A stretch of DNA of 36,075 nt from Hyphomicrobiales bacterium (GCA_900469445.1 UBXM01000054.1:1-36075); one strand, 5' to 3'; counted from the first letter of the stretch, positions 16,882-24,662 are shown. A program made the numbers and translations. Notes: generated from the sequence alone by a model not told the origin.

Positions 16882-16912
16882 TACAAAAAGCCCGGCTTTT
16901 AAGCCGGGCTTT
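16882..16912 (-). terminator. terminator of porin 3
   Basis: A 10-bp stem (16887–16896 with 16903–16912) with GCCCGGC core, followed on the minus strand by TTTTTGT. A second perfect hairpin (16921–16926 with 16931–16936, 4-base loop) sits directly at the stop codon. Confidence 0.92.
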
Positions 16913-16935
16913 CCGTTCAGATCTGAAAAATCAGA

Positions 16936-18000
16936 TTAGAAAGAACGCTGCAGACGCAGGAAGCCGTCCCACTGATCGTCACCGTCGTAGTCGTTGTAGT
17001 TGACGGTTGCCTTGGTGGTGAGGTTGGTCGTGATCGCGTAGTCAAGCGTTACGCCAGCGCGCCATGCGTCGCCACCGGTGAAGTCACCGTTTTCGAAGTC
17101 GACGTTATCCCAGTACTGGGCGCCGGGGGTGATCTTGAACTTGTCGTTGACGGCGAATGCGTATTCTGCACCGATCGTCCACTCAGCAGCCTGGTAGTAA
17201 CGGTTCAGACCGGTTGCGTAAGCAGCGAAGACGCCGAGCTTGCCTGCACCGAGTTCAGCCGACAGCGTGGAAGCGAAAGCAGCTTCTTCAGCGTCGAAGT
17301 CGTAACCAGCGAAGAAGTCGATAGCAACGCCACCGAACTTGCCGGTGATGACGCCGTTGATGCCGATTTCGTCAGCGCCAGCCCGAGACGTCGGATTGCC
17401 AGCGGCGTCACGGGTCAGGACGCGGTTGTCCTTCCAGCCGTCCTGCGATTCGAAGAAGTCAACCTGACCGTAAACCGAGAAGGCGCCGCCATCGTAGGTG
17501 TAACGGATAGAGTTGTTCAGCGTGTCAGCGTTGGCGTTGTCGGTCAGAACCGTTTCGCCCGGGAGACCCGTATCGAAATAGTTGAAGAAGTAACCAACCT
17601 GGAGGCCGCCGAGCGAGATGAAGGTGTCCTTCAGAACGAAGTCCTGGCTGCCGCCGTTGGTGTTGGCTTCCATGTTGATGACGGAAGACAGAGCGCCGAA
17701 CTCGGTGTCGGACTTAGCCTGAACCGTCAGCTTGCCGCGGGTGTTGGTGCGGTAGCCGGATTCGTCTGCCGGGGTGCCGTCGAGATCGCTACGTGCATCG
17801 AGCTGAACGCGGACGTAACCACCGATCTTGAGGCAGGTTTCGGTGCCCGGGATGTAGAAGTAGCCGGTGCCGAAAGCGTCGCAAACGCGAACGTATTCCA
17901 TCGGCTCGGGCTCAGCAGCCACGATTGCGTCGGCAGCCTGTGCGCCAGAAACTGCTACCAGGGCAGCAGCGGAGCCGAGAAGAAGGCTCTTGATGTTCAT
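16936..18000 (-). CDS. ropA: RopA-type outer membrane porin 3
   Basis: A 354-residue porin. The ATG at 18000 gives the signal peptide MNIKSLLLGSAAALVAVSGAQA and has a consensus GGAGG six bases upstream; the frame is open to 18177 but that extension hides the signal peptide. Mature start ADAIVAAEPEPMEYVRVCDAFG, signature YFYIPGTETCLKIGGYVR and C-terminus WDGFLRLQRSF are intact. The SD is held in the loop of a perfect hairpin, so translation may be regulated. It is first in transcription order of the array and has the longest upstream region, which suggests that it may be the main, most regulated copy. Confidence 0.95.
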   Translation of the reverse strand: MNIKSLLLGSAAALVAVSGAQAADAIVAAEPEPMEYVRVCDAFGTGYFYIPGTETCLKIGGYVRVQLDARSDLDGTPADESGYRTNTRGKLTVQAKSDTEFGALSSVINMEANTNGGSQDFVLKDTFISLGGLQVGYFFNYFDTGLPGETVLTDNANADTLNNSIRYTYDGGAFSVYGQVDFFESQDGWKDNRVLTRDAAGNPTSRAGADEIGINGVITGKFGGVAIDFFAGYDFDAEEAAFASTLSAELGAGKLGVFAAYATGLNRYYQAAEWTIGAEYAFAVNDKFKITPGAQYWDNVDFENGDFTGGDAWRAGVTLDYAITTNLTTKATVNYNDYDGDDQWDGFLRLQRSF

Positions 18001-18001
18001 T

Positions 18002-18018
18002 TTTGACCTCCAGTCAAA
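18002..18018 (-). promoter_or_regulatory. hairpin holding the Shine–Dalgarno of porin 3
   Basis: Six-base perfect arms (18002–18007 and 18013–18018) enclose a 5-base loop; the GGAGG ribosome binding site spans loop and stem, and the stem ends one base before the ATG. Confidence 0.55.
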
Positions 18019-18397
18019 GTTACGTATGGGTCTAGGTCTTGATTTACCGAAGGACAAAAATTCCTTGGGCCCATCCCCGTGTTTGAAAGCTGACGAACCA
18101 CCGCCGCGCTTCGGAGTTGAAAATACAAATCGCCGTGATGTGCGCAATGCCGAACTAGGGGCAGAGGAGATTTTCAAAGCAGGTTCACAAAACCATGTTG
18201 CCGAAAGGACACAAAAACGCGTCGGGCAGTCGATAAAAATTTAGTTTTCGTTAAGAAAACGGTTTGATGACAGCAACTTAGGGATCGCGCAAATAAGAAC
18301 GTTTCGTGACTAGAGCGCGTTGCGGATAAGCAACAACCACGTCTCGCAGGCGCCTTGCTTGCGCATGCCAGTCAATCAACGATTTCATGAAGGATAA
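18019..18397. other. non-coding region upstream of porin 3
   Basis: About 380 bases between the porin 3 ribosome binding site and the tRNA 3' end contain no supported gene. A small leader hairpin pairs 18050–18054 with 18062–18066. An inverted repeat with GTTTTC/GAAAAC arms lies at 18244–18260 and overlaps a 19-base motif that recurs at 25135–25154. The porin promoter must be here; TTGCGC followed after 16 bases by TATTTT on the minus strand (around 18125–18155) is only a weak candidate. Confidence 0.5.
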
Positions 18398-18488
18398 TGG
18401 CGGAGAGGATGGGATTCGAACCCACGATACGCTTTTGACGTATACTCCCTTAGCAGGGGAGCGCCTTCGACCACTCGGCCACCTCTCC
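18398..18488 (-). tRNA. tRNA-Ser(GCU)
   Basis: The minus strand folds as a class II tRNA: acceptor GGAGAGG/CCTCTCC, D-arm with GGCCGAGTGGTCGAAGGC, anticodon stem CTCCC/GGGAG with anticodon GCT, a long variable arm (TATACG…CGTAT) and the T-arm GGGTTCGAATCCC. The discriminator is G and the CCA end is encoded (18400–18398). It reads AGC/AGU serine codons. Confidence 0.97.
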
Positions 18489-18542
18489 GGTGCGGCCTGA
18501 TTATTGCGGATAAATCCCGAATGCAAGGTCTTTTAGCAAAAA

Positions 18543-18574
18543 GAGACGTCGCAGGCTGGGGATGAGCCCCAGCC
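18543..18574 (-). terminator. terminator after the HpcH/HpaI aldolase gene
   Basis: A perfect 8-bp stem (18554–18561 with 18567–18574), 5-base loop; on the minus strand it is followed after nine bases by CTCTTTTT. It also insulates the tRNA gene from transcription coming from the aldolase gene. Confidence 0.65.
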
Positions 18575-18621
18575 GCGTCATTTTTTCCGGCTTCCCGCGG
18601 GAAATCGGCGCTTCGCAGCTT

Positions 18622-19422
18622 TCAATACCCCGCGCCTGAAGGCCCCGCGCCCGGCCCGCGTCCATAACGGCCGGCAAGCGCCCTCAGCGTGGCGGAAAGC
18701 TCGGTAACATCGGCGCCGACGGCAACAAAGCTTGCGCCGAGATCGAGATAACGGCGGTTCAGGGTTTCGCTGAAGGTCAGGATACCGGCCGGCTTTCCTG
18801 CCGCGATGATTCGGCCAATCGCCGATTCGATAACTTCCTGCACTTCGGGCGCCTCTATCCGGCCGAGATGACCCAGATCGGCGGAAAGATCGGCCGGGCC
18901 GATAAAGACACCATCCACGCCATCGACGGCCGCAATCGCTTCGAGATTATCGATCGCCACCCTGGTTTCCGCCTGCACGAGCAGGCAGATCTCGTCAGCA
19001 GCTGTCTGCGCATAGTCGGCAATCGCGTTGAAACCCGAAGCCCGGGCAACGGCGGCTCCCAGTCCTCGCGTGCCATGCGGGGGATAACGCACCGCCTGTA
19101 CCAGCGCTTTGGCCTGTTCGGGCGAATCGACCATGGGAACGAGAATCGTTCGAGCGCCGGCATCGAGCAGCTGCTTGATGAACCCGGTCTCGCCGGAAGG
19201 CGGGCGGACAACAGGTTCGACCGCAAAGGGTGCAAGCGCCCGCAACTGGGCGATGATGCTGCGCAGGTCATTCGGCCCATGTTCCGAATCGATGACGAGC
19301 CAATCGAAACCGGCACTCGCAGCGATCTCGGCCGGAAGCGCTTCGCCGGTGTTCAGCCAGAGACCTATCTGCTGGCGGCCAGCACCGATCGCAGCCTTGA
19401 AGTCATTCTTCGGGACGGGCAT
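18622..19422 (-). CDS. HpcH/HpaI-family class II aldolase
   Basis: A 266-residue metal-dependent aldolase that reversibly splits 2-keto-3-deoxy or 4-hydroxy-2-oxo acids to pyruvate (or a similar product) and an aldehyde. The catalytic His48 in IDSEHGPND, Arg73 in VVRPPSGE, and the metal ligands E152 (VQAETR) and D178 (GPADLS) are all present. The start MPVPKNDFKAA is preceded by AGGAGGAG; the frame extends 14 residues further but without family similarity. The C-terminal GRGPGAGPSGAGY is an unusual Gly-rich tail. It follows the flavoprotein reductase gene by 57 bp on the same strand, so the pair is probably cotranscribed, pointing to degradation of a sugar acid or an aromatic compound; the substrate is not determined. 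Confidence 0.9.
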   Translation of the reverse strand: MPVPKNDFKAAIGAGRQQIGLWLNTGEALPAEIAASAGFDWLVIDSEHGPNDLRSIIAQLRALAPFAVEPVVRPPSGETGFIKQLLDAGARTILVPMVDSPEQAKALVQAVRYPPHGTRGLGAAVARASGFNAIADYAQTAADEICLLVQAETRVAIDNLEAIAAVDGVDGVFIGPADLSADLGHLGRIEAPEVQEVIESAIGRIIAAGKPAGILTFSETLNRRYLDLGASFVAVGADVTELSATLRALAGRYGRGPGAGPSGAGY

Positions 19423-19479
19423 TTCTCCTCCTATGCCTTTTAATGTGAATTTCGGTCCAGCCACGCGGACCTTATAGAA

Positions 19480-20697
19480 TCAGGACAGCAGCAGCTTCAG
19501 GTCCGTGGCCGGGTCTGCGAGTTGCGCCCTGTCCGGATTAATGCCGGTCTCCAGCATTTTCTTACCCGTGACATAAGCCTTGGCGTCGTTGACGGCATCG
19601 ACGGCGATCAGCTTCTTCTGACGGAAATACCAGATCGACACCGCTCCCTCGCGGGTACCGGGACGCACCAGCGTGTCGTCATAACCGAGATTGAAACCGG
19701 CGATCTGCAGCTTCACGTCATACTGATCAGACCAGAACCACGGTTTTGGCGCGTAAAGCTCCGTGCCGCCGGTGAGTGTGGCGGCGACCGATTCGGCCTG
19801 GTCGACTGCGTTCTGCACCGATTCGAGGCGGATGCGCCCCTCCTCCCATGGCAACATGGCACAATCGCCCATGGCAAAGATTGACGGGTCGGAGGTGCGG
19901 GCCGAGCGATCGACGATCACGCCGTTCCCGACATCAAGGCCGCAATCCTGCGCCAGACGGTCGTTCGGTGTGACGCCGATGCCGACGATGACGAAATCCA
20001 CGTCGATCACCGAACCATCGGAGAGTTCGGCGGCGCATACCTTATCATCCTTACCGATGAGGCGGGTCAGCCCGATCTTTTCGCGAATCACGACACCGCG
20101 CTCATCATGGATCGCGCGCATGATATCGGCGGTCTCCTTTGCCGCGACACGAGCGAGAATACGGTCGGCCATCTCGATCAGCGTCACTTCGAGCCCAAGG
20201 TGACGTGCGACGGCGGCGGCCTCCAGCCCGATATAACCGCCACCGATGATCAGCAGGCGGCGGCCGGCCTTCATTTCATCCGCCAGTCGGTCCGCATCGC
20301 GCTTGTCGCGCACCGTATAGACTCCCTGCAGCTCGCCGCCGATGCTGGCGGGCAAGGTGCGCGGGCTGGCGCCCGTCGCCAGAGCAAGGGTTTCGTATTC
20401 GAGCGTCGATCCGTCCTGCATGCGCACGGTCTTTGCGGCGCGATCTATCTCCTCGACATAGGTCGCGAGCCGAACCTCCACCTCGTTTTCGGCAAACCAT
20501 GCGTCAGGTCGGAAGGTCAGGCGGTCGAAGCTCATTTCGCCGAGCAGATATTTCTTCGAAAGCGGCGGCCGCTGGTAGGGATAGACCTCTTCGGCGCCAA
20601 TCATCGTGATGGGCCGCGTATCCTTCAATGCCCGCAGTTTTGCCGCAAGCGCAAAGCCCGCCTGCCCTGCCCCGACGATCACCAGCCTGCCTGTCAC
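19480..20697 (-). CDS. FAD/NAD-dependent ferredoxin-reductase-type oxidoreductase
   Basis: A protein of about 405 residues of the pyridine nucleotide-disulfide family, closest in layout to ferredoxin/rhodocoxin/putidaredoxin reductases that pass electrons from NAD(P)H to an iron–sulphur protein feeding a P450 or dioxygenase. It has the FAD motif VGAGQAG near the start, PPLSK, the ATGASPR bend, the NAD motif GGGYIGLEAAA, and GDCA in the second FAD segment, followed by a reductase C-terminal domain (WFWSDQYDVKLQIAG). I prefer the GTG at 20697, which has GGAG 7 bases upstream; a GTG at 20721 would add 8 residues. No ferredoxin or oxygenase gene is visible nearby, so the partner is encoded elsewhere. 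Confidence 0.9.
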   Translation of the reverse strand: MTGRLVIVGAGQAGFALAAKLRALKDTRPITMIGAEEVYPYQRPPLSKKYLLGEMSFDRLTFRPDAWFAENEVEVRLATYVEEIDRAAKTVRMQDGSTLEYETLALATGASPRTLPASIGGELQGVYTVRDKRDADRLADEMKAGRRLLIIGGGYIGLEAAAVARHLGLEVTLIEMADRILARVAAKETADIMRAIHDERGVVIREKIGLTRLIGKDDKVCAAELSDGSVIDVDFVIVGIGVTPNDRLAQDCGLDVGNGVIVDRSARTSDPSIFAMGDCAMLPWEEGRIRLESVQNAVDQAESVAATLTGGTELYAPKPWFWSDQYDVKLQIAGFNLGYDDTLVRPGTREGAVSIWYFRQKKLIAVDAVNDAKAYVTGKKMLETGINPDRAQLADPATDLKLLLS

Positions 20698-20921
20698 TTG
20701 CTTGCTCCATTCCGATTTCACCGCCTATGGCATAGCACCTCGGGCGAGGTTCAAGGCGTATCGTCGCGACGCTTGGCCGTCAACAACGCGACATTATGTC
20801 CAGTGCGCGAGAATGAAGCGGTCGAGACACCATAGATCGAGAAAAATTTACCAATCAACTTTAGAATGCATCAGAATTACGGAAATAAAATCATACACGT
20901 GGAGAGAATTGGGAGGAAACC

Positions 20922-21278
20922 ATGGCCCCATTGATGGACGGGACCGACACTCAGGAACAGGCAGGCCTGCGCCGCATCTTCGAAAAGTTCAGCATCGATC
21001 GGCCCGGCAAGATCGTGCTGGTCGAACATCACTTGAGCACCAAGACAAGCATCCGTTGCCTGATCAGGACAATGTCACTGCAGGGAGCCGAGCTCGAGGT
21101 CACGCCGCATATTCCGGTGCCCTCTCATTTCTTCCTCGCCATCCTCGGAATCCGCGACGAGATCGGCTGCACCGTCATGGCGCGCGAAGAAGAAAAGGTG
21201 ACGGTCGGCTTCAACATGCTGATCAACCCGGAGTTCCTCCACCACGTCATTCGGCTGAGCTTCGAGACGAGCCATTGA
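20922..21278 (+). CDS. small PilZ-like protein (degenerate)
   Basis: A 118-residue soluble protein with an excellent ribosome binding site (GGGAGG, 6 bases before the ATG). The beta-rich pattern CLIRTMSLQGAELEV…IPVPSHFFLAI…CTVMAREEEKVTVGFNM resembles a PilZ domain, the c-di-GMP receptor fold. The SxxG half of the second motif is present (SLQG), but the Asp/Asn before it is replaced and no clear RxxxR motif is seen, so c-di-GMP binding is doubtful. It is a single gene between the divergent reductase gene and a convergent small gene. Function is unknown. Confidence 0.65.
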   Translation: MAPLMDGTDTQEQAGLRRIFEKFSIDRPGKIVLVEHHLSTKTSIRCLIRTMSLQGAELEVTPHIPVPSHFFLAILGIRDEIGCTVMAREEEKVTVGFNMLINPEFLHHVIRLSFETSH

Positions 21279-21319
21279 GCAACCTGCCGTCGATGGCAGG
21301 AACATCGCGGCGGTAACGT

Positions 21320-21601
21320 TCACTGCCGCGCCCGGCGCCAACCGGCAGCCCGGGCATCCGCCTCGGAGCAAAACCATCGCTCTCCGTATTCATGGCTGAT
21401 CCTGGTATCGTCGTAATAGAGCTGGCCCGGCACATGGTAGATCCGCTCACGGGAATTAATCGAGATATTGCCCTTGATGCGGCATGATGGGCTGACATTT
21501 GCCTGGACGTAACGGGTGATACCCGGAAACAGGGTGTGACCGCCCGTGGCGAGGAAACTCGCGGTTGCCGCTCCAATCACAATCAACGTAAACTTGCTCA
21601 T
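21320..21601 (-). CDS. small exported protein with thermonuclease-tail (sunset-type) domain
   Basis: A 93-residue protein: signal peptide or membrane anchor (residues about 1–22) and a compact domain with the conserved pattern SCRIKGNIS…RIYHVPGQLYY…GERWFCSEADARAAGWRRA. This domain, with its two cysteines, is found at the C-terminus of thermonuclease-like and ExoI-like proteins of rhizobia; here it stands alone, with no nuclease domain. The start has only a weak ribosome binding site. Its role is not known; the pattern of Cys, His and aromatic residues suggests a small ligand- or metal-binding module in the periplasm. Confidence 0.8.
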   Translation of the reverse strand: MSKFTLIVIGAATASFLATGGHTLFPGITRYVQANVSPSCRIKGNISINSRERIYHVPGQLYYDDTRISHEYGERWFCSEADARAAGWRRARQ

Positions 21602-21815
21602 ATGGCGAAGATGCGTTGAAAAGATTATTTCCTCACTTCATCAATCTCTAAAATTGCACGAAAAGCAGCATAAAACCCAAGGTCGAAACCGCGAACGTGG
21701 ATCAGGGGTATGGCCAGCCAATCCTTGCCATCGAGGTCTGCGGGCGGTTCTCCTGCACTTGCGCGGCAGCAAAAGCTTTCTATTGTGTCCCGGTTTTCAA
21801 CCGGACTTATCTATC

Positions 21816-22925
21816 ATGCCAGCATTTTCCCGTTTCACCCCGCTGATCAGTTCCCTGCCTTCGACCGTGCCATTCGTTGGCCCGGAAGCTCTGGAACGGA
21901 AGATCGGTTCCGCCGTAAAAGCGCGTATCGGCGCCAATGAGAACGGTTTTGGCCCGGCGCCTTCCGTGCTCGCGGCAATCTGCGAAGCGGCGGCGGATAC
22001 GTGGAAATATGCGGATCCGGAAAATTTCGATCTGAAGGCGGCGCTGGCAAGCCATCTTGGCTGCCGACCCGAAAATCTGGCGATCGGAGAAGGAATAGAC
22101 AGCCTGCTCGGCCAGATCGTGCGCCTGGTGATCGATCCGGGCCTTCCGGTCGTTACCTCTTTCGGGGCCTATCCAACCTTCAACTTCCATGTTGTCGGCC
22201 ATGGCGGCAAGCTGGTGACCGTGCCTTACGTCGGTGATCGCGAAGACCTCGGCGGCCTGCTCGACGCCGTGCGCCGGGAAAACCCGCCGCTCGTCTATTT
22301 CGCCAATCCCGACAATCCGATGGGGAGCTGGTGGGATGCCGGCGACATCGTTGCCTTCGCAAAGGCCCTGCCGGAAACGACGCTGATGATCCTCGACGAG
22401 GCCTATTGCGAGACTGCCCCGGCCAGTTCGACACCCTCGATCGAGGCATTGATCGACATGCCGAACGTTATTCGTACCCGCACCTTCTCCAAGGCCTACG
22501 GCATGGCCGGCGCGCGTGTCGGTTATGCGATCACGACGGAAGGAACCGCCAAGGCCTTCGACAAGATCCGCAACCATTTCGGCATGAACCGGGTCGCGGT
22601 CGCCGCGGCAACTGCGGCGCTGAAGGATCAGGCCTATCTCGGCCAGGTCGTTGCCGACATCAAGGCATCGCGCGAGCGGATCGCAGCCATCGCAACGGCC
22701 AATGGGCTGAACGCCCTGCCATCCGCCACCAATTTCGTTGCCATCGATTGCGGGCGTGATGCAGCTTACGCCCGGGCGATCGTCGACGGGCTTTTGCAGC
22801 ACGGCGTCTTCATCCGCATGCCGGGTGTCGAACCGCTCAACCGCTGCATCCGTATCAGCGCCGGCAAGGAAGCCGATATGCGGCTATTGGAAGAGGCCCT
22901 GCCTCAGGTACTGAAATCTCTCTAA
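21816..22925 (+). CDS. PLP-dependent aminotransferase, HisC-like
   Basis: A 369-residue fold-type I aminotransferase of the histidinol-phosphate aminotransferase-like group. Family motifs include RIGANENGFGPAPSV, the cofactor-binding NPDNPMG, DEAYCE with the conserved Asp, the Schiff-base lysine in TFSKAYGMAGARVGY, and the C-terminal Arg in CIRISAG that binds the substrate carboxylate. The start ATG at 21816 fits the family; the frame is open 90 residues further upstream but that part looks non-coding. Rhizobia carry several HisC-like paralogues, so the substrate could be histidinol phosphate, phenylalanine/tyrosine or another amino acid. It stands alone, outside any his operon, which argues for a role other than histidine synthesis. 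Confidence 0.9.
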   Translation: MPAFSRFTPLISSLPSTVPFVGPEALERKIGSAVKARIGANENGFGPAPSVLAAICEAAADTWKYADPENFDLKAALASHLGCRPENLAIGEGIDSLLGQIVRLVIDPGLPVVTSFGAYPTFNFHVVGHGGKLVTVPYVGDREDLGGLLDAVRRENPPLVYFANPDNPMGSWWDAGDIVAFAKALPETTLMILDEAYCETAPASSTPSIEALIDMPNVIRTRTFSKAYGMAGARVGYAITTEGTAKAFDKIRNHFGMNRVAVAAATAALKDQAYLGQVVADIKASRERIAAIATANGLNALPSATNFVAIDCGRDAAYARAIVDGLLQHGVFIRMPGVEPLNRCIRISAGKEADMRLLEEALPQVLKSL

Positions 22926-22930
22926 GAACC

Positions 22931-22961
22931 AAGGCCGGGTATCAAAGTACCCGGCCTTTTT
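22931..22961 (+). terminator. terminator after the HisC-like gene
   Basis: An 11-bp perfect stem (22931–22941 with 22948–22958), 6-base loop, then a run of T. It separates the convergent aminotransferase and dehydrogenase genes. Confidence 0.92.
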
Positions 22962-22987
22962 CATTCCAGTGCCTTTCAAGTCCAGTG

Positions 22988-23836
22988 TCAGACAACGCCG
23001 CCATTGGTGTAGAGCGTCTGGCCGTTGACCCACCAGCCATCCGGGCTGCAGAGAAAAGCGACCATTGCGGCGATATCGGACGGCTCGCCGATCCGGCCAT
23101 GCGGTGTCCGCTGGGCAAATCCTGCAACCTGCTCATCCGTCTTGCCGTCAAGGAAAAGCGAGGTCGCGACCAGTCCCGGCGCTATCGCATTGACGGAGAT
23201 CTTTCGGCCGGCCAGCTCCTTGGCGAGAATGTTGGCGAAAATTTCCATCGACCCCTTGCTGGCTGCGTAAGGCCCGTAGGTCGGCGAGCGAAGCTGCACG
23301 ATGCTTGACGACGTGGCGATGATCCGCCCGCCGTCGCGCAGACGCCGGGCCGCCTCGCGCAGCGTGTAGAAGCTGCCTTTGACGTTGGTATCCATCATGG
23401 TGTCGAAATCCTCGTCCGACATGTCGCGAAACGGGGCGAGGTTCATCACACCGGCATTGGCGACGGCCACGTCGACGCCACCGAATTCACGCTCGGCAAC
23501 ATCGAACAGGCGACGCACCGCCGTGGGTTCGCGAATATCGGCCTGCTCCCATACGGCCTGACCACCGGCCTTTTCGATATCCTGCACAACAGCGGTCGCA
23601 AGATCATGATTAACCCGGCAGTTGACGACAACCTTGAACCCGTCGGCGGCAAGGCGCTTGGCAGTTGCCGCACCGATGCCGCGCGAGGAACCGGTGACGA
23701 TCGCCACCTTGTCCGCCGTGCGGAACTGTTGAGCCTGCGCCGTGCCGGACGCAGCGGCAACCACTGCCGGGGCGATGGCTGCCGCCGACAGAACGGTCCT
23801 GCGCGAAAGTAGCGATTTCTTGGAATTATCGTCCAT
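22988..23836 (-). CDS. short-chain dehydrogenase with Tat signal
   Basis: A 282-residue classical SDR oxidoreductase. The cofactor motif TGSSRGIG is at 48–55, the NAG at 127–129 and the catalytic Ser177/Tyr190/Lys194 set is complete (YAASK). The Arg after TGSS and Asn-Cys-Arg after the second strand (VVVNCR) suggest NADP(H). What is unusual is the N-terminus: LLSRRTVLSAAAIAPAVVAAASGTAQA is a twin-arginine signal with a typical A-x-A cleavage end, so the enzyme should be exported folded, possibly with its cofactor. The ATG at 23836 has AGGGAAG 7 bases upstream. It is divergent from an HxlR regulator that probably controls it; the substrate is unknown. Confidence 0.9.
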   Translation of the reverse strand: MDDNSKKSLLSRRTVLSAAAIAPAVVAAASGTAQAQQFRTADKVAIVTGSSRGIGAATAKRLAADGFKVVVNCRVNHDLATAVVQDIEKAGGQAVWEQADIREPTAVRRLFDVAEREFGGVDVAVANAGVMNLAPFRDMSDEDFDTMMDTNVKGSFYTLREAARRLRDGGRIIATSSSIVQLRSPTYGPYAASKGSMEIFANILAKELAGRKISVNAIAPGLVATSLFLDGKTDEQVAGFAQRTPHGRIGEPSDIAAMVAFLCSPDGWWVNGQTLYTNGGVV

Positions 23837-24029
23837 GATGAACTTCCCTAATTGCTTCAAGTGCCTGTGTTTTCAGGGCAGCCGGGAGCGTTCCGGAAAA
23901 GCACTCCTCCGGTTCGTCACGTCTGCAATTTGGACATCGCCTTATCGTCACATGACGATGCGGCTTCCGGCACCGCCATGTGCGGATCGCGACCGGCGGT
24001 ACGCCCTCACAGTTGTTGACTAACTCTCT

Positions 24030-24066
24030 TTTGGAAAGTAGGCACCTGGAAGTACCGTACTCACCT
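24030..24066. promoter_or_regulatory. direct repeat upstream of the HxlR gene
   Basis: The unit TGGAAAGTA (24032–24040) recurs as TGGAAGTAC (24047–24055) with a 15-base period, directly upstream of the hxlR-like start and 190 bp from the divergent dehydrogenase start. HxlR proteins often bind such sites next to their own gene. Confidence 0.35.
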
Positions 24067-24077
24067 GCGAGAAAGAA

Positions 24078-24512
24078 ATGGGAAAACCGAACGAATCCGT
24101 GTTCACGGCCGAGGAACTTTTTCGTGCGCAGTCCTACAAGGCGCGCGATTACCCCAAAAATGTGCCGCCCGGCGTCGAAGACATGGTGCGGGAGATGATC
24201 TCAAGCTTTGCCGACAAATGGACGGTGGTCATCCTCGATACGCTCTGGGATGAAGGAACGCTGCGTTTTTCGGAACTCGCCCGGCATGTGGAGGGTATCA
24301 GCCAGAAGATGCTGACCCAGACTTTGCGCCGGATGGAGCACGACGGGCTGGTGATCCGCACGCTTTATCCATCGGTACCGCCGAAGGTGGAATATCGGCT
24401 ATCGCCGCTCGGCCTGACGCTTGGTGCGGCCTTCTGCAATGTGTGGATCTGGGCGGTGGAGAATCACGACGCCGTCTGCAAGGCGCGCGAAACCTTCGAC
24501 AACAAGGATTGA
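24078..24512 (+). CDS. HxlR-family transcriptional regulator
   Basis: A 144-residue winged-helix regulator of the HxlR/MarR-like group. The family core is clear: FADKWTVVILDTLWDEGTLRFSELARHVEGISQKMLTQTLRRMEHDGLVIR, followed by the wing PPKVEYRLSPLG and a dimerisation helix. Members often respond to reactive aldehydes, quinones or redox change. The ATG has GAGAAAGA upstream. Divergent placement to the Tat-type dehydrogenase makes that gene its likely target. There is no Cys in the N-terminal region of the kind used by YodB-like redox sensors; cysteines occur only in the C-terminal helix (CNVW and AVC). Confidence 0.94.
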   Translation: MGKPNESVFTAEELFRAQSYKARDYPKNVPPGVEDMVREMISSFADKWTVVILDTLWDEGTLRFSELARHVEGISQKMLTQTLRRMEHDGLVIRTLYPSVPPKVEYRLSPLGLTLGAAFCNVWIWAVENHDAVCKARETFDNKD

Positions 24513-24662
24513 GCAGGGCGCCATATGCAGAAAACCGCGCCGGCCTTGTTTCTGCCGGTCGCGGTTTGGAATTGTCGCGACGTCCGAAGCGGACACGCCT
24601 TCTCTGTGGTGTTTATCTGGCCGCCCTCTCGCGGGGCGGTGAAAATTCGTCGGGAGCGGTGC

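Noticed and set aside
18278..18526. 82-codon minus-strand frame across the tRNA-Ser
   Set aside because: It runs through the tRNA gene and has no ribosome binding site.
21546..21815. 90-codon N-terminal extension of the HisC-like aminotransferase
   Set aside because: The extension overlaps the start of the divergent small exported protein gene and its residues (many Cys, His, Arg) do not resemble the family.
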